DNA of 32,491 bases from Streptosporangiaceae bacterium (GTDB lineage Bacteria > Actinomycetota > Actinomycetes > Streptosporangiales > Streptosporangiaceae), in contig JAFARZ010000149.1 of NCBI GenBank assembly GCA_019245115.1, positions 1-32,491 of the forward strand. Direction: 5' to 3'. The notes under the pieces are model-generated. The model did no database searches and was not told the origin of the DNA. It saw nothing but the letters and a program-made list of their open reading frames with translations. Below are positions 17,130 through 26,022 of this stretch, one piece after another; position 1 is the stretch's first letter, and each line of letters starts with the position of its first letter. Both the position numbers and the translations under genes were made by a program.

Positions 17130-17906
17130 GTGACACCAGTACAGGTGCACAATTTCTCGTACGGCTTGTTGAATCCGGGTCTGGCATACGTCATGTCGTG
17201 CCTGGGCGGCTTCCTGGGCCTGCGGTGCATCACCAGAGCGCGGGCGCACAGCGGCTTCGCCAAGGCCGGCTGGCTGCTCGTCGCGTCGGTCGCCGTCGGC
17301 GCCACCGGCATCTGGGTGATGCACTTCATTGCCATGCTGGGCTTCACCATCCCAGGCCAGCCGATCGCCTACAGCGTTCCGGTCACCATGATCAGCATGC
17401 TGCTCGCGGTCCTGGTGGTCGGCATCGGCCTGTTCATCGTCGGCTACAGCGACGGCGGCATGCTGCCCATCCTCGCCGGCGGGGTCATCATCGGCATCGG
17501 TGTCGCCACCATGCATTACGTCGGCATGGCCGCGATGAGCATGGACGACACGGTCAAGTACAACACGGGCCTGGTCGCGGTCTCGGTGCTGATCGCGATC
17601 GTGGCCGGAACCGCGGCGCTGTGGGCGGGCCTGCGGGTCCGCGGCATCGGGTCCACCGTCATCGCCTCGCTGGTGATGGGCATCGCGGTGACCGGCATGC
17701 ACTACACCGGCATGGCCGCCATGCGCGTCTACCCAGGCGGCAACGGCAACATGTCAGGCGAATCCGCGGAGAGCTTCCTGCTTCCGCTCCTGCTCGGGGT
17801 CAGCGTCCTGACGTTCCTCATGACGCTGGTGATCGCGCTGTCGCCGACCGAGGAAGAGATTCGCGAGGACGCCAGCCTGCGAGAACGCCTCCGCGCCAGT
17901 AGCTGA
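17130..17906 (+). CDS. MHYT-domain membrane sensor protein
   Basis: The product (258 residues) is a stand-alone MHYT domain: seven transmembrane helices with the motif repeated as WVMHFIAML, ATMHYVGMAAM and TGMHYTGMAAM, each carrying Met and His residues proposed to coordinate a metal and to sense oxygen, CO or NO. Unlike many relatives it lacks attached GGDEF, EAL or kinase domains and ends in a short charged cytoplasmic tail. I prefer GTG 17130 because GGGGGGAA precedes it; an ATG at 17109 is in frame but would add seven residues across that SD. It converges with the VOC gene, stops being 4 nt apart. No partner output protein is adjacent. Confidence 0.9.
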   Translation: MTPVQVHNFSYGLLNPGLAYVMSCLGGFLGLRCITRARAHSGFAKAGWLLVASVAVGATGIWVMHFIAMLGFTIPGQPIAYSVPVTMISMLLAVLVVGIGLFIVGYSDGGMLPILAGGVIIGIGVATMHYVGMAAMSMDDTVKYNTGLVAVSVLIAIVAGTAALWAGLRVRGIGSTVIASLVMGIAVTGMHYTGMAAMRVYPGGNGNMSGESAESFLLPLLLGVSVLTFLMTLVIALSPTEEEIREDASLRERLRASS

Positions 17907-17909
17907 GGC

Positions 17910-18599
17910 CTAGGGGTCCCGGCCTTGCCAGGTACAGATGCACGCCTCGTTGCCCTCAGCATCGGCGAGAACCCAGAAGGCCGGCGCCTCCGCGTCGTAT
18001 ATCACCGTGCCACCCGCCGCGGTGGCCGCCTCGATGCGGCGCTGTGCTTCGTCGTGAGGCACCGATATGTCGAAATGGATGCGGTTGCGCTGCGGCCGGG
18101 GCGCGTCCATCTGCTGGAACCAGATGGACGGTCCCTGTCCGGCCGGGTCAATTATCGCGGCGGCCGTACCGTCCGCTCCCGGGTCGTCGGTATACCCGAA
18201 TACGGCCTTCCAGAACGGGCGGATGGCCGGGATATCGAGCGCGTCGATGCCGATCTCGATCAGCTGCACTGACCGGTACGCCATGGCGCCAACACCGCTG
18301 TCCATGGTCAGGCCCAGCTCGGTCACCGCCGTGGCTATCGCCCGCGCCAGTTCCATATCCCGGGCCGTGACGAACGTGACCTCGGGCGGTCGCAGCGATA
18401 GGTACAGCCGGTCCGGCCGCAGGTCGATCCGCAGGTGACCACCGGATTCGATACCCGAACTGAGCCGGGCCGCGACATCGGCGGCCTGTGCCAGCGACTC
18501 GGTTCGCACCTGCGTCACCAGTTCGCCCAGCAGCAGCCGCCACCCGAGGCCGCTGACCGCGGCCGAGATCTCCTGCCGTTTCAACCTGGAGTCCGCCAT
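17910..18599 (-). CDS. PCD-like/VOC (glyoxalase-like) fusion protein
   Basis: This 229-residue protein has two parts. Residues about 1-100 resemble pterin-4a-carbinolamine dehydratase (a Trp near 20, then GGHLRIDLRPDRLYLSL and TARDMELARAI), but the catalytic His-His pair reads Gly-His. Residues about 108-227 form a VOC/glyoxalase-6-like domain (VQLIEIGIDALDIPAIRPFW, then FWKAVFGYTDD, and RIHFDISVPHDEAQRRI). Such fusions are known in actinomycetes, and their reaction is not established. The start is ATG 18599 with a weak GGGCGG upstream. The C-terminal FWVLADAEGNEACICT is typical of the VOC family. No operon partner on this strand is evident. Confidence 0.78.
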   Translation of the reverse strand: MADSRLKRQEISAAVSGLGWRLLLGELVTQVRTESLAQAADVAARLSSGIESGGHLRIDLRPDRLYLSLRPPEVTFVTARDMELARAIATAVTELGLTMDSGVGAMAYRSVQLIEIGIDALDIPAIRPFWKAVFGYTDDPGADGTAAAIIDPAGQGPSIWFQQMDAPRPQRNRIHFDISVPHDEAQRRIEAATAAGGTVIYDAEAPAFWVLADAEGNEACICTWQGRDP

Positions 18600-18635
18600 A
18601 CCGCCCAGTGTGCCAGGCGGAGGTATATCACTCCA

Positions 18636-20267
18636 TCACTGGCGGGCCCCAGGGGTGAAGCTGACGCCGCGCAGGACCTCGCCGAAGGCGGCCGCCCGGA
18701 CGGGGCTGAAGTGCTCGCCGGCCGCGGGCGCCGTCGCGGTCAGCGGGTCGGTGATCTCGACCAGCTTGTTCGGGTCGGCGCCCTGGTCGCCGCTCCCGCT
18801 CACCGTCGAGGTGATGGCCCAGATAGTGACCGTGCCGTCCCGGCCGACCCGGCCGGTGATGTTGCGCAGGCCGTCGGTAGCGGGGGCCCACGGCAGCCCG
18901 GTCGCCGCGTTGACGCCGGCCGGGTACCCGGGTACGTGGTACGGCTGGCCGAGCTTCAGGCCGGCCTGGAGCGTGTAGGCCAGCTTCCACTCACCGGCCG
19001 TGGCGTCGAACACCCACTTCTGCAGGCCCGCCGTGCCCGACGAAGCGGCCGTCGTGTAGGAGCCGTCCGAGTACGTGTTGTCGCCGTTGCCCTCGTCGGC
19101 GACGTAGAGCGTGCCGGGGTTGGCGAACCACAATCCGAACGGGAACGACGTGGTCGATTTCAGCGCCGTCGGGAATCCCTTCAGGACGCACATGTTGCTC
19201 GGCAGGCCGGTGGTCTGCAGCGTTGCCGGGTTGTACGACAGGCCGGAGGTCGGCAGCGGCGCGCCGGGCACGGGCAGCCCCACCCCGCCGGGGCACGCCT
19301 TGCCCGTCGTGTCGAGGAAGTACACCGTGTTCACGCCATTGCCGCCGCTGCCCTTGGTGTAGTACAGCACGTTGTCATGCAGCGCCAGCCCGCGGAAGTT
19401 GTCGTCCTTGCCGACCTTGTCGGGCTTGTCGCCCAGCTCGGCGATGTTGAAGCTGCCCACGGGCGTCGGTGTGCCCGGCGTCTGCGCCGGCTCCGGCAGG
19501 TCCGACGGCGTGATCAGCTGCGCACCCGCGCCCAGGATGACGCCGTCCGGCTGCGGGTTGCCGCCGTTGCCAGCGTTGCCGGCCGTGTAGAAGCGCCCAT
19601 CGGCCAGGACCGCTGCCCGCCCGTTGTTGCCGCTGTAGGCGTTGGTCTCGGTAAAGGTGTACTGCCCGGTGCCGGACAGCGTGGCGACCGCCCGGTAGTC
19701 CGTGCCGGTGACCGGGTTCGTCGGATCGACCACTCCAGGGGTGTTGGAGTTGGAGACGTCGAGCTGGCCGGGCTTGGCCGCGTATCCCATGAACGTCACG
19801 TACCGGGCGTCCGACGACAGGTTGAGCGCGAGTTCGGACTTGGACGAGAAACTCGTGACCAGCTCATCGGCCGGCACCCCGATACGCGCGAACAGGTGGC
19901 CGGATGTCGAGATCTCGTCGAGGAAGATCGGCTCGGTGACGCCGAAGCTGCCGTCGACCACGTCGTTGTTGAACACCTGCGGGTAGCTGCCGCCGGCTGT
20001 CGCGGTCGCGCATCCGGACACACATCCCGGCGGCAGCACCGTCTGCCCGGCCACCAGGCTGGGGTCTTTGACGTAATAGCTGCCGCTGACCAGCAGGTTA
20101 CCGGGAAGCAGCCGCCCGGGCCCGGCTCCCGATTCGCCACTCACCGCGCCCGATCCGCGGCCCGTCGCGTCGGCCGCCGCTACTGTGCCGGTCGCTCCCG
20201 CGGCTGCCGCTCCTGTCGCGGCGCACAACGCCGCCGCGAACAAGGCGATACCTGATCGTGCCCGCAT
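18636..20267 (-). CDS. Secreted protein of unknown function, possibly propeller-like
   Basis: I start the gene at ATG 20267, preceded by GGGAGGGGAAGC; the longer frame to 20567 lacks support. The 543-residue product opens with a signal peptide (MRARSGIALFAAALCAATGA) and an Ala/Gly/Ser-rich linker. The body has many Gly-Asn, Asp-Gly and aromatic turns (SSDARYVTFMG, DGRFYTAGNAGNGG, NPGTLYVADEGNGDN, GRDGTVTIWAI), suggesting repeated beta-sheet blades like those of secreted beta-propellers. Two cysteine pairs are present (CVSGC near 83 and a later pair). No catalytic signature is recognised. It lies between the VOC gene and a short HTH gene on the same strand. Extracellular location is well supported; function is not. 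Confidence 0.7.
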   Translation of the reverse strand: MRARSGIALFAAALCAATGAAAAGATGTVAAADATGRGSGAVSGESGAGPGRLLPGNLLVSGSYYVKDPSLVAGQTVLPPGCVSGCATATAGGSYPQVFNNDVVDGSFGVTEPIFLDEISTSGHLFARIGVPADELVTSFSSKSELALNLSSDARYVTFMGYAAKPGQLDVSNSNTPGVVDPTNPVTGTDYRAVATLSGTGQYTFTETNAYSGNNGRAAVLADGRFYTAGNAGNGGNPQPDGVILGAGAQLITPSDLPEPAQTPGTPTPVGSFNIAELGDKPDKVGKDDNFRGLALHDNVLYYTKGSGGNGVNTVYFLDTTGKACPGGVGLPVPGAPLPTSGLSYNPATLQTTGLPSNMCVLKGFPTALKSTTSFPFGLWFANPGTLYVADEGNGDNTYSDGSYTTAASSGTAGLQKWVFDATAGEWKLAYTLQAGLKLGQPYHVPGYPAGVNAATGLPWAPATDGLRNITGRVGRDGTVTIWAITSTVSGSGDQGADPNKLVEITDPLTATAPAAGEHFSPVRAAAFGEVLRGVSFTPGARQ

Positions 20268-20370
20268 GCTTCCCCTCCCGCCCGGCTTCCAGTACCTTCG
20301 GACATCCAAGCGACGCCAGGGATACGACAGGCGCCATAAAGATGGACAAATGGTGTCGGTTATCTGACCA

Positions 20371-20835
20371 TCAGGCATAACGGGTGTCAACGGTCTGCTG
20401 GCCGGGGAATGCGCGGGCTTGGGCGCACCGGGGGACTTGCCAGCCATCCGGTCGTGCGGGCGGCCGTCCGTCGGCAGAAAACCGCCGCGCACGCCCGGCG
20501 CAAACGAGGCGTCCGCTGGCTCTTCCCGGCGGCTGGGCGGCCATTTCCCACCGGCGTCGCCATTCACCGATGTCGCCGCCGCAGGCGGCGGCGTAGGCGA
20601 GCGTTACCTGCAGCGACGGGAACGACAAGCCGCTCGCCGCCGTTGACAGAACCGACGGGGAGAACAGCGCCGTCTGGGCCAGATCACGGTAGGTTGGGTA
20701 CCCGGCCGCCGCACGTAGCTGCCGGAGCTGATAGGCGAACGAAGACAGCGGTCCTTCGCCCGGATCGAGCGGCCGCTCCGGTCGGCCTGGCCGCCGCTGG
20801 TTGTTTCCTTGCACTGTCACTGTGCCAGCCCTCAC
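20371..20835 (-). CDS. Short XRE-like helix-turn-helix protein, possibly truncated
   Basis: Residues about 25-105 match the HTH module common at the N-terminus of large actinomycete regulators: GPLSSFAYQLRQLRAAAGYP, TYRDLAQTALFSPSVLSTAA and VTLAYAAACGGDIGEWRRRW. In those proteins the HTH is followed by membrane, NB-ARC or WD40 regions. Here only about 50 low-complexity Arg/Ala/Pro residues follow, so the gene may be a 3'-truncated remnant. I use GTG 20835, with AGGGGA upstream; TTG 20862 is an alternative. It could still act as a small DNA-binding protein. Confidence 0.6.
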   Translation of the reverse strand: MRAGTVTVQGNNQRRPGRPERPLDPGEGPLSSFAYQLRQLRAAAGYPTYRDLAQTALFSPSVLSTAASGLSFPSLQVTLAYAAACGGDIGEWRRRWEMAAQPPGRASGRLVCAGRARRFSADGRPPARPDGWQVPRCAQARAFPGQQTVDTRYA

Positions 20836-21204
20836 TCTTCGATCCCCTTCGCGGAGCAGCAACCGCCTGACGCAGTCGCTCCGCTCTAGCTACGGCCCTC
20901 CTCAACCCAGGCTGACAGATCACGATAATCGCTGAATTAAATTTCTTTGAACGATCCCCGTCCCGGCCGGGACCGCGGTGTTGGATTGGCCTGGACCTTC
21001 GGCCGCGGCGCGTCCATTGATCGGTTGATCGGTCTTTATGCCGTTTCGTTGCGATCAATTGCGCGACTTGCTTTGCTTCTGCCGGGCCGGCTGGAGAATT
21101 TACGGCCCGTAAGGAGCGTGGGGACAGGTAATGCTCCACGAAACAAGGTGGGCGTACCGGCCTCGCGCTCTCAGCACGAGCAGTTGGGTTAGGAGGGTCC
21201 ACAC
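20836..21204. other. Intergenic region with an isolated 30-bp repeat unit
   Basis: This is the divergent gap between the HTH gene and the Vgb-like gene. An AT-rich patch at 20915-20955 probably contains promoter elements. At 20978-21007 lies a 30-bp unit starting GTGTTGGATTGGCCTGGACC, 27 of 30 bases identical to the units tandemly repeated inside the 3' end of the large regulator gene (22067-22126). A TTGATCGGTTGATCGGT direct repeat occurs at 21017-21033. No gene is supported. Confidence 0.6.
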
Positions 21205-21969
21205 ATGTATTTCCGGCATGGTCACACGGTGGGCCGGTGGCGCACAGGACAGTCCCGGCTGAGCGCCCACACAGTGCGACGCCGAATCCAGAACGCGGGA
21301 GCGGGCGGCATTCTCGTTCTGATCCTGCTACCCCTCCTCGGGGTTGTCCCCGCGCGAGCCGCGGCGGGTGAGATCAGTGAGTTCAAGACGCCGCAGCCAG
21401 TGGGGACCGGGCCGGTAGTGGGCTCGGACGGTGACCTGTATTTCGCGACCTTCACGACGGGCACTACCGCGGGCACGGCCGGGAGCGGCGCTATCGGCCG
21501 GATCACCCCCTCGGGCCAGATCACCCAGTTCGCCGACCCGAACCCGGCGGAGAGCAACATCTACCTGATCACCCTCGGACCGGACCATAACATCTGGTTC
21601 GTCGACAACGGGACCCCGAGCCAGGGCGGTGAGCTGGGACGCCTCACTCCCGCAGGCCAGATCACCATGTTCCCCATCCCTCGGTTCGGCGGGAACCGGG
21701 TCGTGCCCCAGGCCCTGACCGCCGGGCGTGACGGCAACCTGTGGTTCACCGCGTTCACCGCCGTCACGACCCGCACACTCGGGCCCAGCCTCGTGGGCCA
21801 GGTCGACCCCGCGACCGGGGCCGTCACCGAGTTCCCGACACCGACCGCCTCGGCCGAGCCCGGCGGTGCCGGCACCGGCCTCCAGGGCGGTCTCGCCGCC
21901 GGCTCTGACGGCAACCTCTGGTTCACCGAGACAAATCTCCCCGGCATCGCACGCGTGACCGTCCGCTGA
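21205..21969 (+). CDS. Secreted Vgb-like (virginiamycin B lyase-like) propeller fragment
   Basis: The 254-residue protein begins with a long signal region: a basic stretch, then GAGGILVLILLPLLGVVPARA near 32-52. It then has about four blades with the Vgb/SMP-30-like repeat G-x-DGNLWFT (SDGDLYFATF, PDHNIWFVDN, RDGNLWFTAF, SDGNLWFTET). True streptogramin B lyases are cytoplasmic, longer (seven blades) and need specific His/Glu residues; this protein is short and exported, so lyase activity is unlikely. ATG 21205 follows GGAGGG at good spacing. A strong hairpin terminates it. The gene is bracketed by related 30-bp repeats (20978 and 22067-22126). Confidence 0.75.
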   Translation: MYFRHGHTVGRWRTGQSRLSAHTVRRRIQNAGAGGILVLILLPLLGVVPARAAAGEISEFKTPQPVGTGPVVGSDGDLYFATFTTGTTAGTAGSGAIGRITPSGQITQFADPNPAESNIYLITLGPDHNIWFVDNGTPSQGGELGRLTPAGQITMFPIPRFGGNRVVPQALTAGRDGNLWFTAFTAVTTRTLGPSLVGQVDPATGAVTEFPTPTASAEPGGAGTGLQGGLAAGSDGNLWFTETNLPGIARVTVR

Positions 21970-21982
21970 AGCGATTCCAACC

Positions 21983-22020
21983 TGAAGCCCCGCGGAAGAG
22001 ATCTTTCCGTCGGGGCTTCA
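21983..22020. terminator. Bidirectional terminator hairpin
   Basis: TGAAGCCCCG pairs with CGGGGCTTCA, continuing inside with CGGAAGAG/CTTTCCG-type pairing, in the 60-bp gap between convergent genes ending at 21969 (plus) and 22032 (minus). The symmetry and position suit termination from both sides. Confidence 0.8.
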
Positions 22021-22031
22021 GCGTCAAGCCG

Positions 22032-25000
22032 TTACCGCGCTGTATTGGCCTGGGTCTCCGGCCGCGGTGTTGGATTTGCCTGGGCCTCCGGCCGCGGTGT
22101 TGGATTTGCCTGGGCCTCCGGCCGCGGCGCCCCTGCGCCGGTCGCGGTGCCGTAAGTGGCGAGGTGACCCAGCACTTCACGCGCTTCGGGCACGTCGAGC
22201 CGGGTATAGAGGTCTAGCGCGTGCTGCCAGTGGTGCCGGGCAGCTCGGTGGTTGCCGTCGGCCGCGTGCATGTGAGCGAGGCCGCGGTGAGCGCCAGCCT
22301 GCTGGTAGGTGTCTCCGACCTGGATCGCTAGGACGAGCGCCAGGGCATGCCGGGCGCGAGCCTGCACAGGCTGGCCCATGGCGAGCAGTACCTCGCCGCT
22401 GCCGTTCAGCGCCTCGGCCTCGCTGGCCTGGTGACCGATCTCGCGGAACAATGCGATCGCTCGCTGATAGTTGTCGGCAGCCCACTGGAGGCGTCCGCGG
22501 CGCAGGTGGACAGCGCCCAGGTCCGACAGTGCCTCGGCCTCGCATGCCCGGTCGCCAGTCGCTACGGAAAGCCCGAGCGAATGCTCGAGATGGCGGGCCG
22601 CCTGCTCCGGGAACTCCTGCCTCTCGCAAACACAGCCGAGGTTGGCGAGCGCGCAGGCCTGCCCGACCCGATCGCCTATCTTACGGAATATCGCCAGCGC
22701 AAGCAGGTGCTGGGCGGCGGCCTGCTCGTACCGGCCTTGTCTGCGGCAGATGGCGCCGAGGTTATCGAGCGCACGAGCCTCGCCAGCGCGGTCGCCGATC
22801 TCTCGGAAGACCGCCAGAGCCTGCTCGTAGTGGCGGGAGGCTTCCGCGTACCTACCCTGCCGCCAGGCAAGGAGCGCAAGATTCCCGTGCGCGCGAGCTT
22901 CGCCCACGCGGTCGCCGATCTCTCGGAAGACCGCCAGAGCCTGGCCGGAGCCGCCAGCCTCCTGCCCGGGCTGTCCCAGGCGCCAGCGGACCTCAGCCAG
23001 ATTGACCGAGGCGGTCGCCTGAGCACCGCGATCGCCGGAGCGGCGGGCAGCATCCAGGGCATGTTCGTGGATGGCGATCGCCTCGGGGTTGTAGCCGCCC
23101 GTGACCAGGTACCGGGAAAGCGTGGCCGCCAGCCGGGTCGCGTGATGCGGCCAGCCGCGCTGAGCGGCGTGCCTGGTAACCGCGACGAGCACCGCCCGCT
23201 CCGCGTCTAGCCATGCGCGCGCCGCGGCTGGATCGGAAACCGGCGGTGAAGGAACGGCCGTGGGTGCGAGCGGACGCCGGTTCCGCTCGGCGGGGGCGAG
23301 CGCTTCCATCGCTGTCGCGGCTGTGGCCAGGTAATAATCCAGCAAGCGGGTCATCGCTGACTGCGGCTCACCGGGGTCGGCCGACAGGGTGACCGCGTAG
23401 GCCCTCAGCAGGTCGTGCATGACGTACCTGCCATCGCGGGTGCCCTGGATCAGGTGTGCGGTGGTCAGCATGCCAAGCGTTGAGCGCGCCTGCCCCGGGG
23501 CGGTACCTGTGAGTGCCATGGCGGCATAGAGGTCTAGATCGGGACCGGGATGCAGGCCGAGTAGCCGGAAGGAGCGCGCGGCGGACTCTGACAGATACCG
23601 GTACGACCAGGAGAACACGCCGCGCAGCATGGTGCGCGGATCCCCGCCCGCGTCAAGGAACTCCAGTCGCCGCTGCTCGTCTGCCAGTTCGTCGGCGAGG
23701 GCATTGAGCGGGGTCGCAGGGCTGGCGGCGGCCAGTTCGGCTGCGACGCGCAGCGCGAGTGGCAGCCGTGCGCACTGCGCGGCCAGCGTCGTGGCCGCAT
23801 CGGGCTCGGCGTCGACCCGGCCGCCAATTAGCACCCGCAGCAGCGCGACCGCATCCGCGGTCGGCAGAACGTCAAGCTCAAGAGGCCGGGCGCCATGCCG
23901 GGCGATGACCCCGGTGAGGCGGTCCCGGCCAGTCACTACAACCACACAGGATGAGCTGCCCGGCAGCAGCCCGTGGATCTGCTCCGCGGAGGAGGCGTTG
24001 TCAAGGATGATGAGCATCTGCCTGCCCGCCAGCATGCTGCGGTATGCCGCGGCTCGCTCACCGGCGTCGGCCGGTATATCTTGCCGGGCCATGCCAAGCG
24101 CGCGAAGAAACCCGGCTAGTGCCTCTCCTGGCAGGACCGGCGGCTGGTCATGATCGTAGCCTCGCAGGTCGGCAAAGAGCTGACCGTCAGGGAACCTGGG
24201 CAGCAACCTGCGCGCCCAGTGCACCGCGAGTGCGGTCTTTCCCACTCCCGCGGTCCCTGACAGCGCGATGATCACAACCGCCGAGGTCTCCCCGAGGTCG
24301 GCGGCGGCCAGCAGGCGGTCCAGGGCGGCCAGCTCATCCGTCCGCCCGGTAAACGCGTGCACATCGCCCGGGAGCTGGGCAGGCGCTGGCCGCTGCGCGG
24401 AGGCTGGCCGCTGCGCGGAGGCTGGCCGCCGCATGGTGACGCTCGCTGTGACGGAACCGGGCACCAGGTCCAGAGAGCCGTCGGCGGCGAGAATGCGAGT
24501 GTGCAGGCGCTGGAGCTCCGGATCGGGGTCAACACCGAGATCGGTAACCAGCACACGGCGGATACCGGCATATGCGGCCAACGCGTCGGCCCGCCGGCCA
24601 CATCGGTAGAGCGCCAGCATCAGAGCGCCGCATAGCCTCTCCCGCAGCGGATGCTCCGATATGAGCACCGCAAGCTGAGCTGCGACCTCGGCGTGGCGGC
24701 CGACCTCCAGCATGATCTCGGCGCGATCTTCGAGCGCCGTCAGTCGCAACTCCCGCAGCCGGATCCGTTCGATGTCGGCCCATGGACCGGGAATCCCCAG
24801 CAGTGGCGTCTCGAGCCACAGCGCCAGCCCGGCGTCCATGGCCCTGAGCGCCGCGGGCAGGTCACTTGCCTTGCGTGACTTGCGCGCTTCGGCCAGCTGA
24901 TGGCAGAACATCTCGGAGTCCAGAGTGCCCGGCTCCATCCGCAGCACGAATCCTGGACCGGCGACGGTCAGGATCCGAGCTGGCGCCCGGGGTGCCCGCC

Positions 25001-25268
25001 CCGGCTCCAGGACGCGGCGCAGCCCGGCGATGTGGACGTGGACGGCGTTCACCGCGCTGGGCGGCGGCTTATCACCCCATACCCCGTCGATGAGCTCGTC
25101 CCGAGAGACTGTCTTGTTCCTCCGCGTGGCGAGCAGGCCGAGCACTGCCCGCCGTTGCGGCGGTCCCAATCTCAGTTCCCGGTCGTCCAGCCAGGCCCGC
25201 ACCGGGCCAAACAGGCTGACCAGCAACGACCGTCCATAACCAGCACTCACGCGTTCCCCCGGGTGCAC
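22032..25268 (-). CDS. AfsR/SARP-type regulator: BTAD, NB-ARC and TPR domains
   Basis: This 1078-residue regulator has an OmpR-like winged helix (about 15-110), a bacterial transcriptional activation domain (118-262), an NB-ARC STAND ATPase domain with Walker A GTAGVGKTA (338-346) and Walker B QMLIILDN, and a C-terminal set of tetratricopeptide repeats (RQGRYAEASRHYEQALAVF and relatives). This is the AfsR layout; such proteins activate secondary-metabolite or developmental genes. No biosynthetic cluster is visible here. Two in-frame repeats stand out: RPASAQ hexapeptides in the BTAD-NB-ARC linker (281-298) and three PRPEAQANPT decapeptides at the C-terminus (30-bp units, 22040-22126). GTG 25268 is the longest start; GTG 25247 has the better SD (GGGGGAA). 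Confidence 0.93.
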   Translation of the reverse strand: MHPGERVSAGYGRSLLVSLFGPVRAWLDDRELRLGPPQRRAVLGLLATRRNKTVSRDELIDGVWGDKPPPSAVNAVHVHIAGLRRVLEPGRAPRAPARILTVAGPGFVLRMEPGTLDSEMFCHQLAEARKSRKASDLPAALRAMDAGLALWLETPLLGIPGPWADIERIRLRELRLTALEDRAEIMLEVGRHAEVAAQLAVLISEHPLRERLCGALMLALYRCGRRADALAAYAGIRRVLVTDLGVDPDPELQRLHTRILAADGSLDLVPGSVTASVTMRRPASAQRPASAQRPAPAQLPGDVHAFTGRTDELAALDRLLAAADLGETSAVVIIALSGTAGVGKTALAVHWARRLLPRFPDGQLFADLRGYDHDQPPVLPGEALAGFLRALGMARQDIPADAGERAAAYRSMLAGRQMLIILDNASSAEQIHGLLPGSSSCVVVVTGRDRLTGVIARHGARPLELDVLPTADAVALLRVLIGGRVDAEPDAATTLAAQCARLPLALRVAAELAAASPATPLNALADELADEQRRLEFLDAGGDPRTMLRGVFSWSYRYLSESAARSFRLLGLHPGPDLDLYAAMALTGTAPGQARSTLGMLTTAHLIQGTRDGRYVMHDLLRAYAVTLSADPGEPQSAMTRLLDYYLATAATAMEALAPAERNRRPLAPTAVPSPPVSDPAAARAWLDAERAVLVAVTRHAAQRGWPHHATRLAATLSRYLVTGGYNPEAIAIHEHALDAARRSGDRGAQATASVNLAEVRWRLGQPGQEAGGSGQALAVFREIGDRVGEARAHGNLALLAWRQGRYAEASRHYEQALAVFREIGDRAGEARALDNLGAICRRQGRYEQAAAQHLLALAIFRKIGDRVGQACALANLGCVCERQEFPEQAARHLEHSLGLSVATGDRACEAEALSDLGAVHLRRGRLQWAADNYQRAIALFREIGHQASEAEALNGSGEVLLAMGQPVQARARHALALVLAIQVGDTYQQAGAHRGLAHMHAADGNHRAARHHWQHALDLYTRLDVPEAREVLGHLATYGTATGAGAPRPEAQANPTPRPEAQANPTPRPETQANTAR

Positions 25269-25362
25269 CCGGTCCCGACCTACCAGGTAATACGGACGAA
25301 GGGCTAAATCGGTTCAGTAGGTCGACCCGGGCGGACAATACCTGCGAGGGCCTATACAGCGG

Positions 25363-25941
25363 TCACGTCGTGACCAGAAGGTAGACGTTCAGCGTCACGA
25401 TCACGGCAACGACCGCACCGGCGGTCAGCAGCATCGGCCGCCGGTTGACCAGTGTCCCCATGAGATTCCGATCGCAGGTGAAGAACAGCAGCGGGATAAG
25501 CGCGAACGGTATGCCGAAGGACAGGAAGACCTGGCTCAGCACCAGCGCCCGGGTCGGGTCGAATCCGACGCCGATCAGTGTCAGCGCCGGGATCATGGTG
25601 ATCGCCCTGCGGGCGAACACCGGGATCTGCCGGCGGACGAAGCCCTGCATCACCACCTGGCCGGACATGGTGCCCACGCAGGAGGAGGCGATGCCGGACG
25701 CTAGCAGAGCGATGCCGAACACCACGCCGGCATGCTCACCAAGGTAACTGTTCAGGCCGTTGAAGACCTGACCCAGGTCGCCTCCGGCGCCGGCCATGCC
25801 GCGGGCGTGGAACACCGCAGCGGCCGTCGCCAGCATCGCCACGTTGATGAGCCCGGCGATTCCCATCGCGATCGTGATGTCGACGATCTCGAAGCGGAAG
25901 ATCTTCCGGCGCGCACCGGAATCAGCGCCCGCGATCCGGTT
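25363..25941 (-). pseudogene. NRAMP (MntH-like) transporter, C-terminal fragment
   Basis: About 192 codons match the C-terminal part of NRAMP divalent-metal transporters: KIFRFEIVDITIAMGIAGLI, a hydrophobic helix with SGIASSCVGTMSGQVVMQGF, then FALIPLLFFTCDRNLMG. Proteins of this family have about 400 residues and 11 helices; the first six, including the DPGN metal-binding helix, are missing. Homology seems to begin at NRIAGADSGARR (25941), where it meets a groEL-like 5' end in another frame. An ATG at 25866 would give 167 residues, but without helix 1 Mn/Fe transport is not expected. Confidence 0.75.
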
Positions 25942-26012
25942 CGGCCAGCTGGTCGACCCCGGCCAGCAGCATACTGCGGGCGTCGGCGCCGAAGCCCGCA
26001 GCTCTTTACCAT
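25941..26012 (-). pseudogene. groEL-type chaperonin 5' remnant
   Basis: Downstream of a good AGGAGG (within 26013-26025) lies ATGGTAAAG and then, shifted in frame, a sequence encoding FGADARSMLLAGVDQLA, closely resembling the first 30 residues of GroEL (typically MAKELRFGADAR..ML.GVDQLAD). Small indels between the ATG and the conserved part break the frame. The chaperonin match stops near 25941, where NRAMP homology begins. A dedicated GroEL-like chaperonin gene follows adh in propane-monooxygenase clusters, which supports the call. The match is short and read by eye. Confidence 0.6.
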
Positions 26013-26022
26013 GGAAAGCCTC

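Noticed and set aside
18435..20255. 606-codon plus-strand open frame
   Set aside because: Antisense to the secreted protein, which has a signal peptide and SD; the plus frame is Arg/Val-rich with no motifs.
21131..21204. Leader ORF from ATG 21131 ahead of the Vgb-like gene
   Set aside because: The upstream AAGGAG is too distant, and the frame simply runs through the next gene's start with no family or leader-peptide features.
21205..21969. Streptogramin B resistance lyase
   Set aside because: Too short (about four blades) and carrying a signal peptide; only the general propeller repeat is shared.
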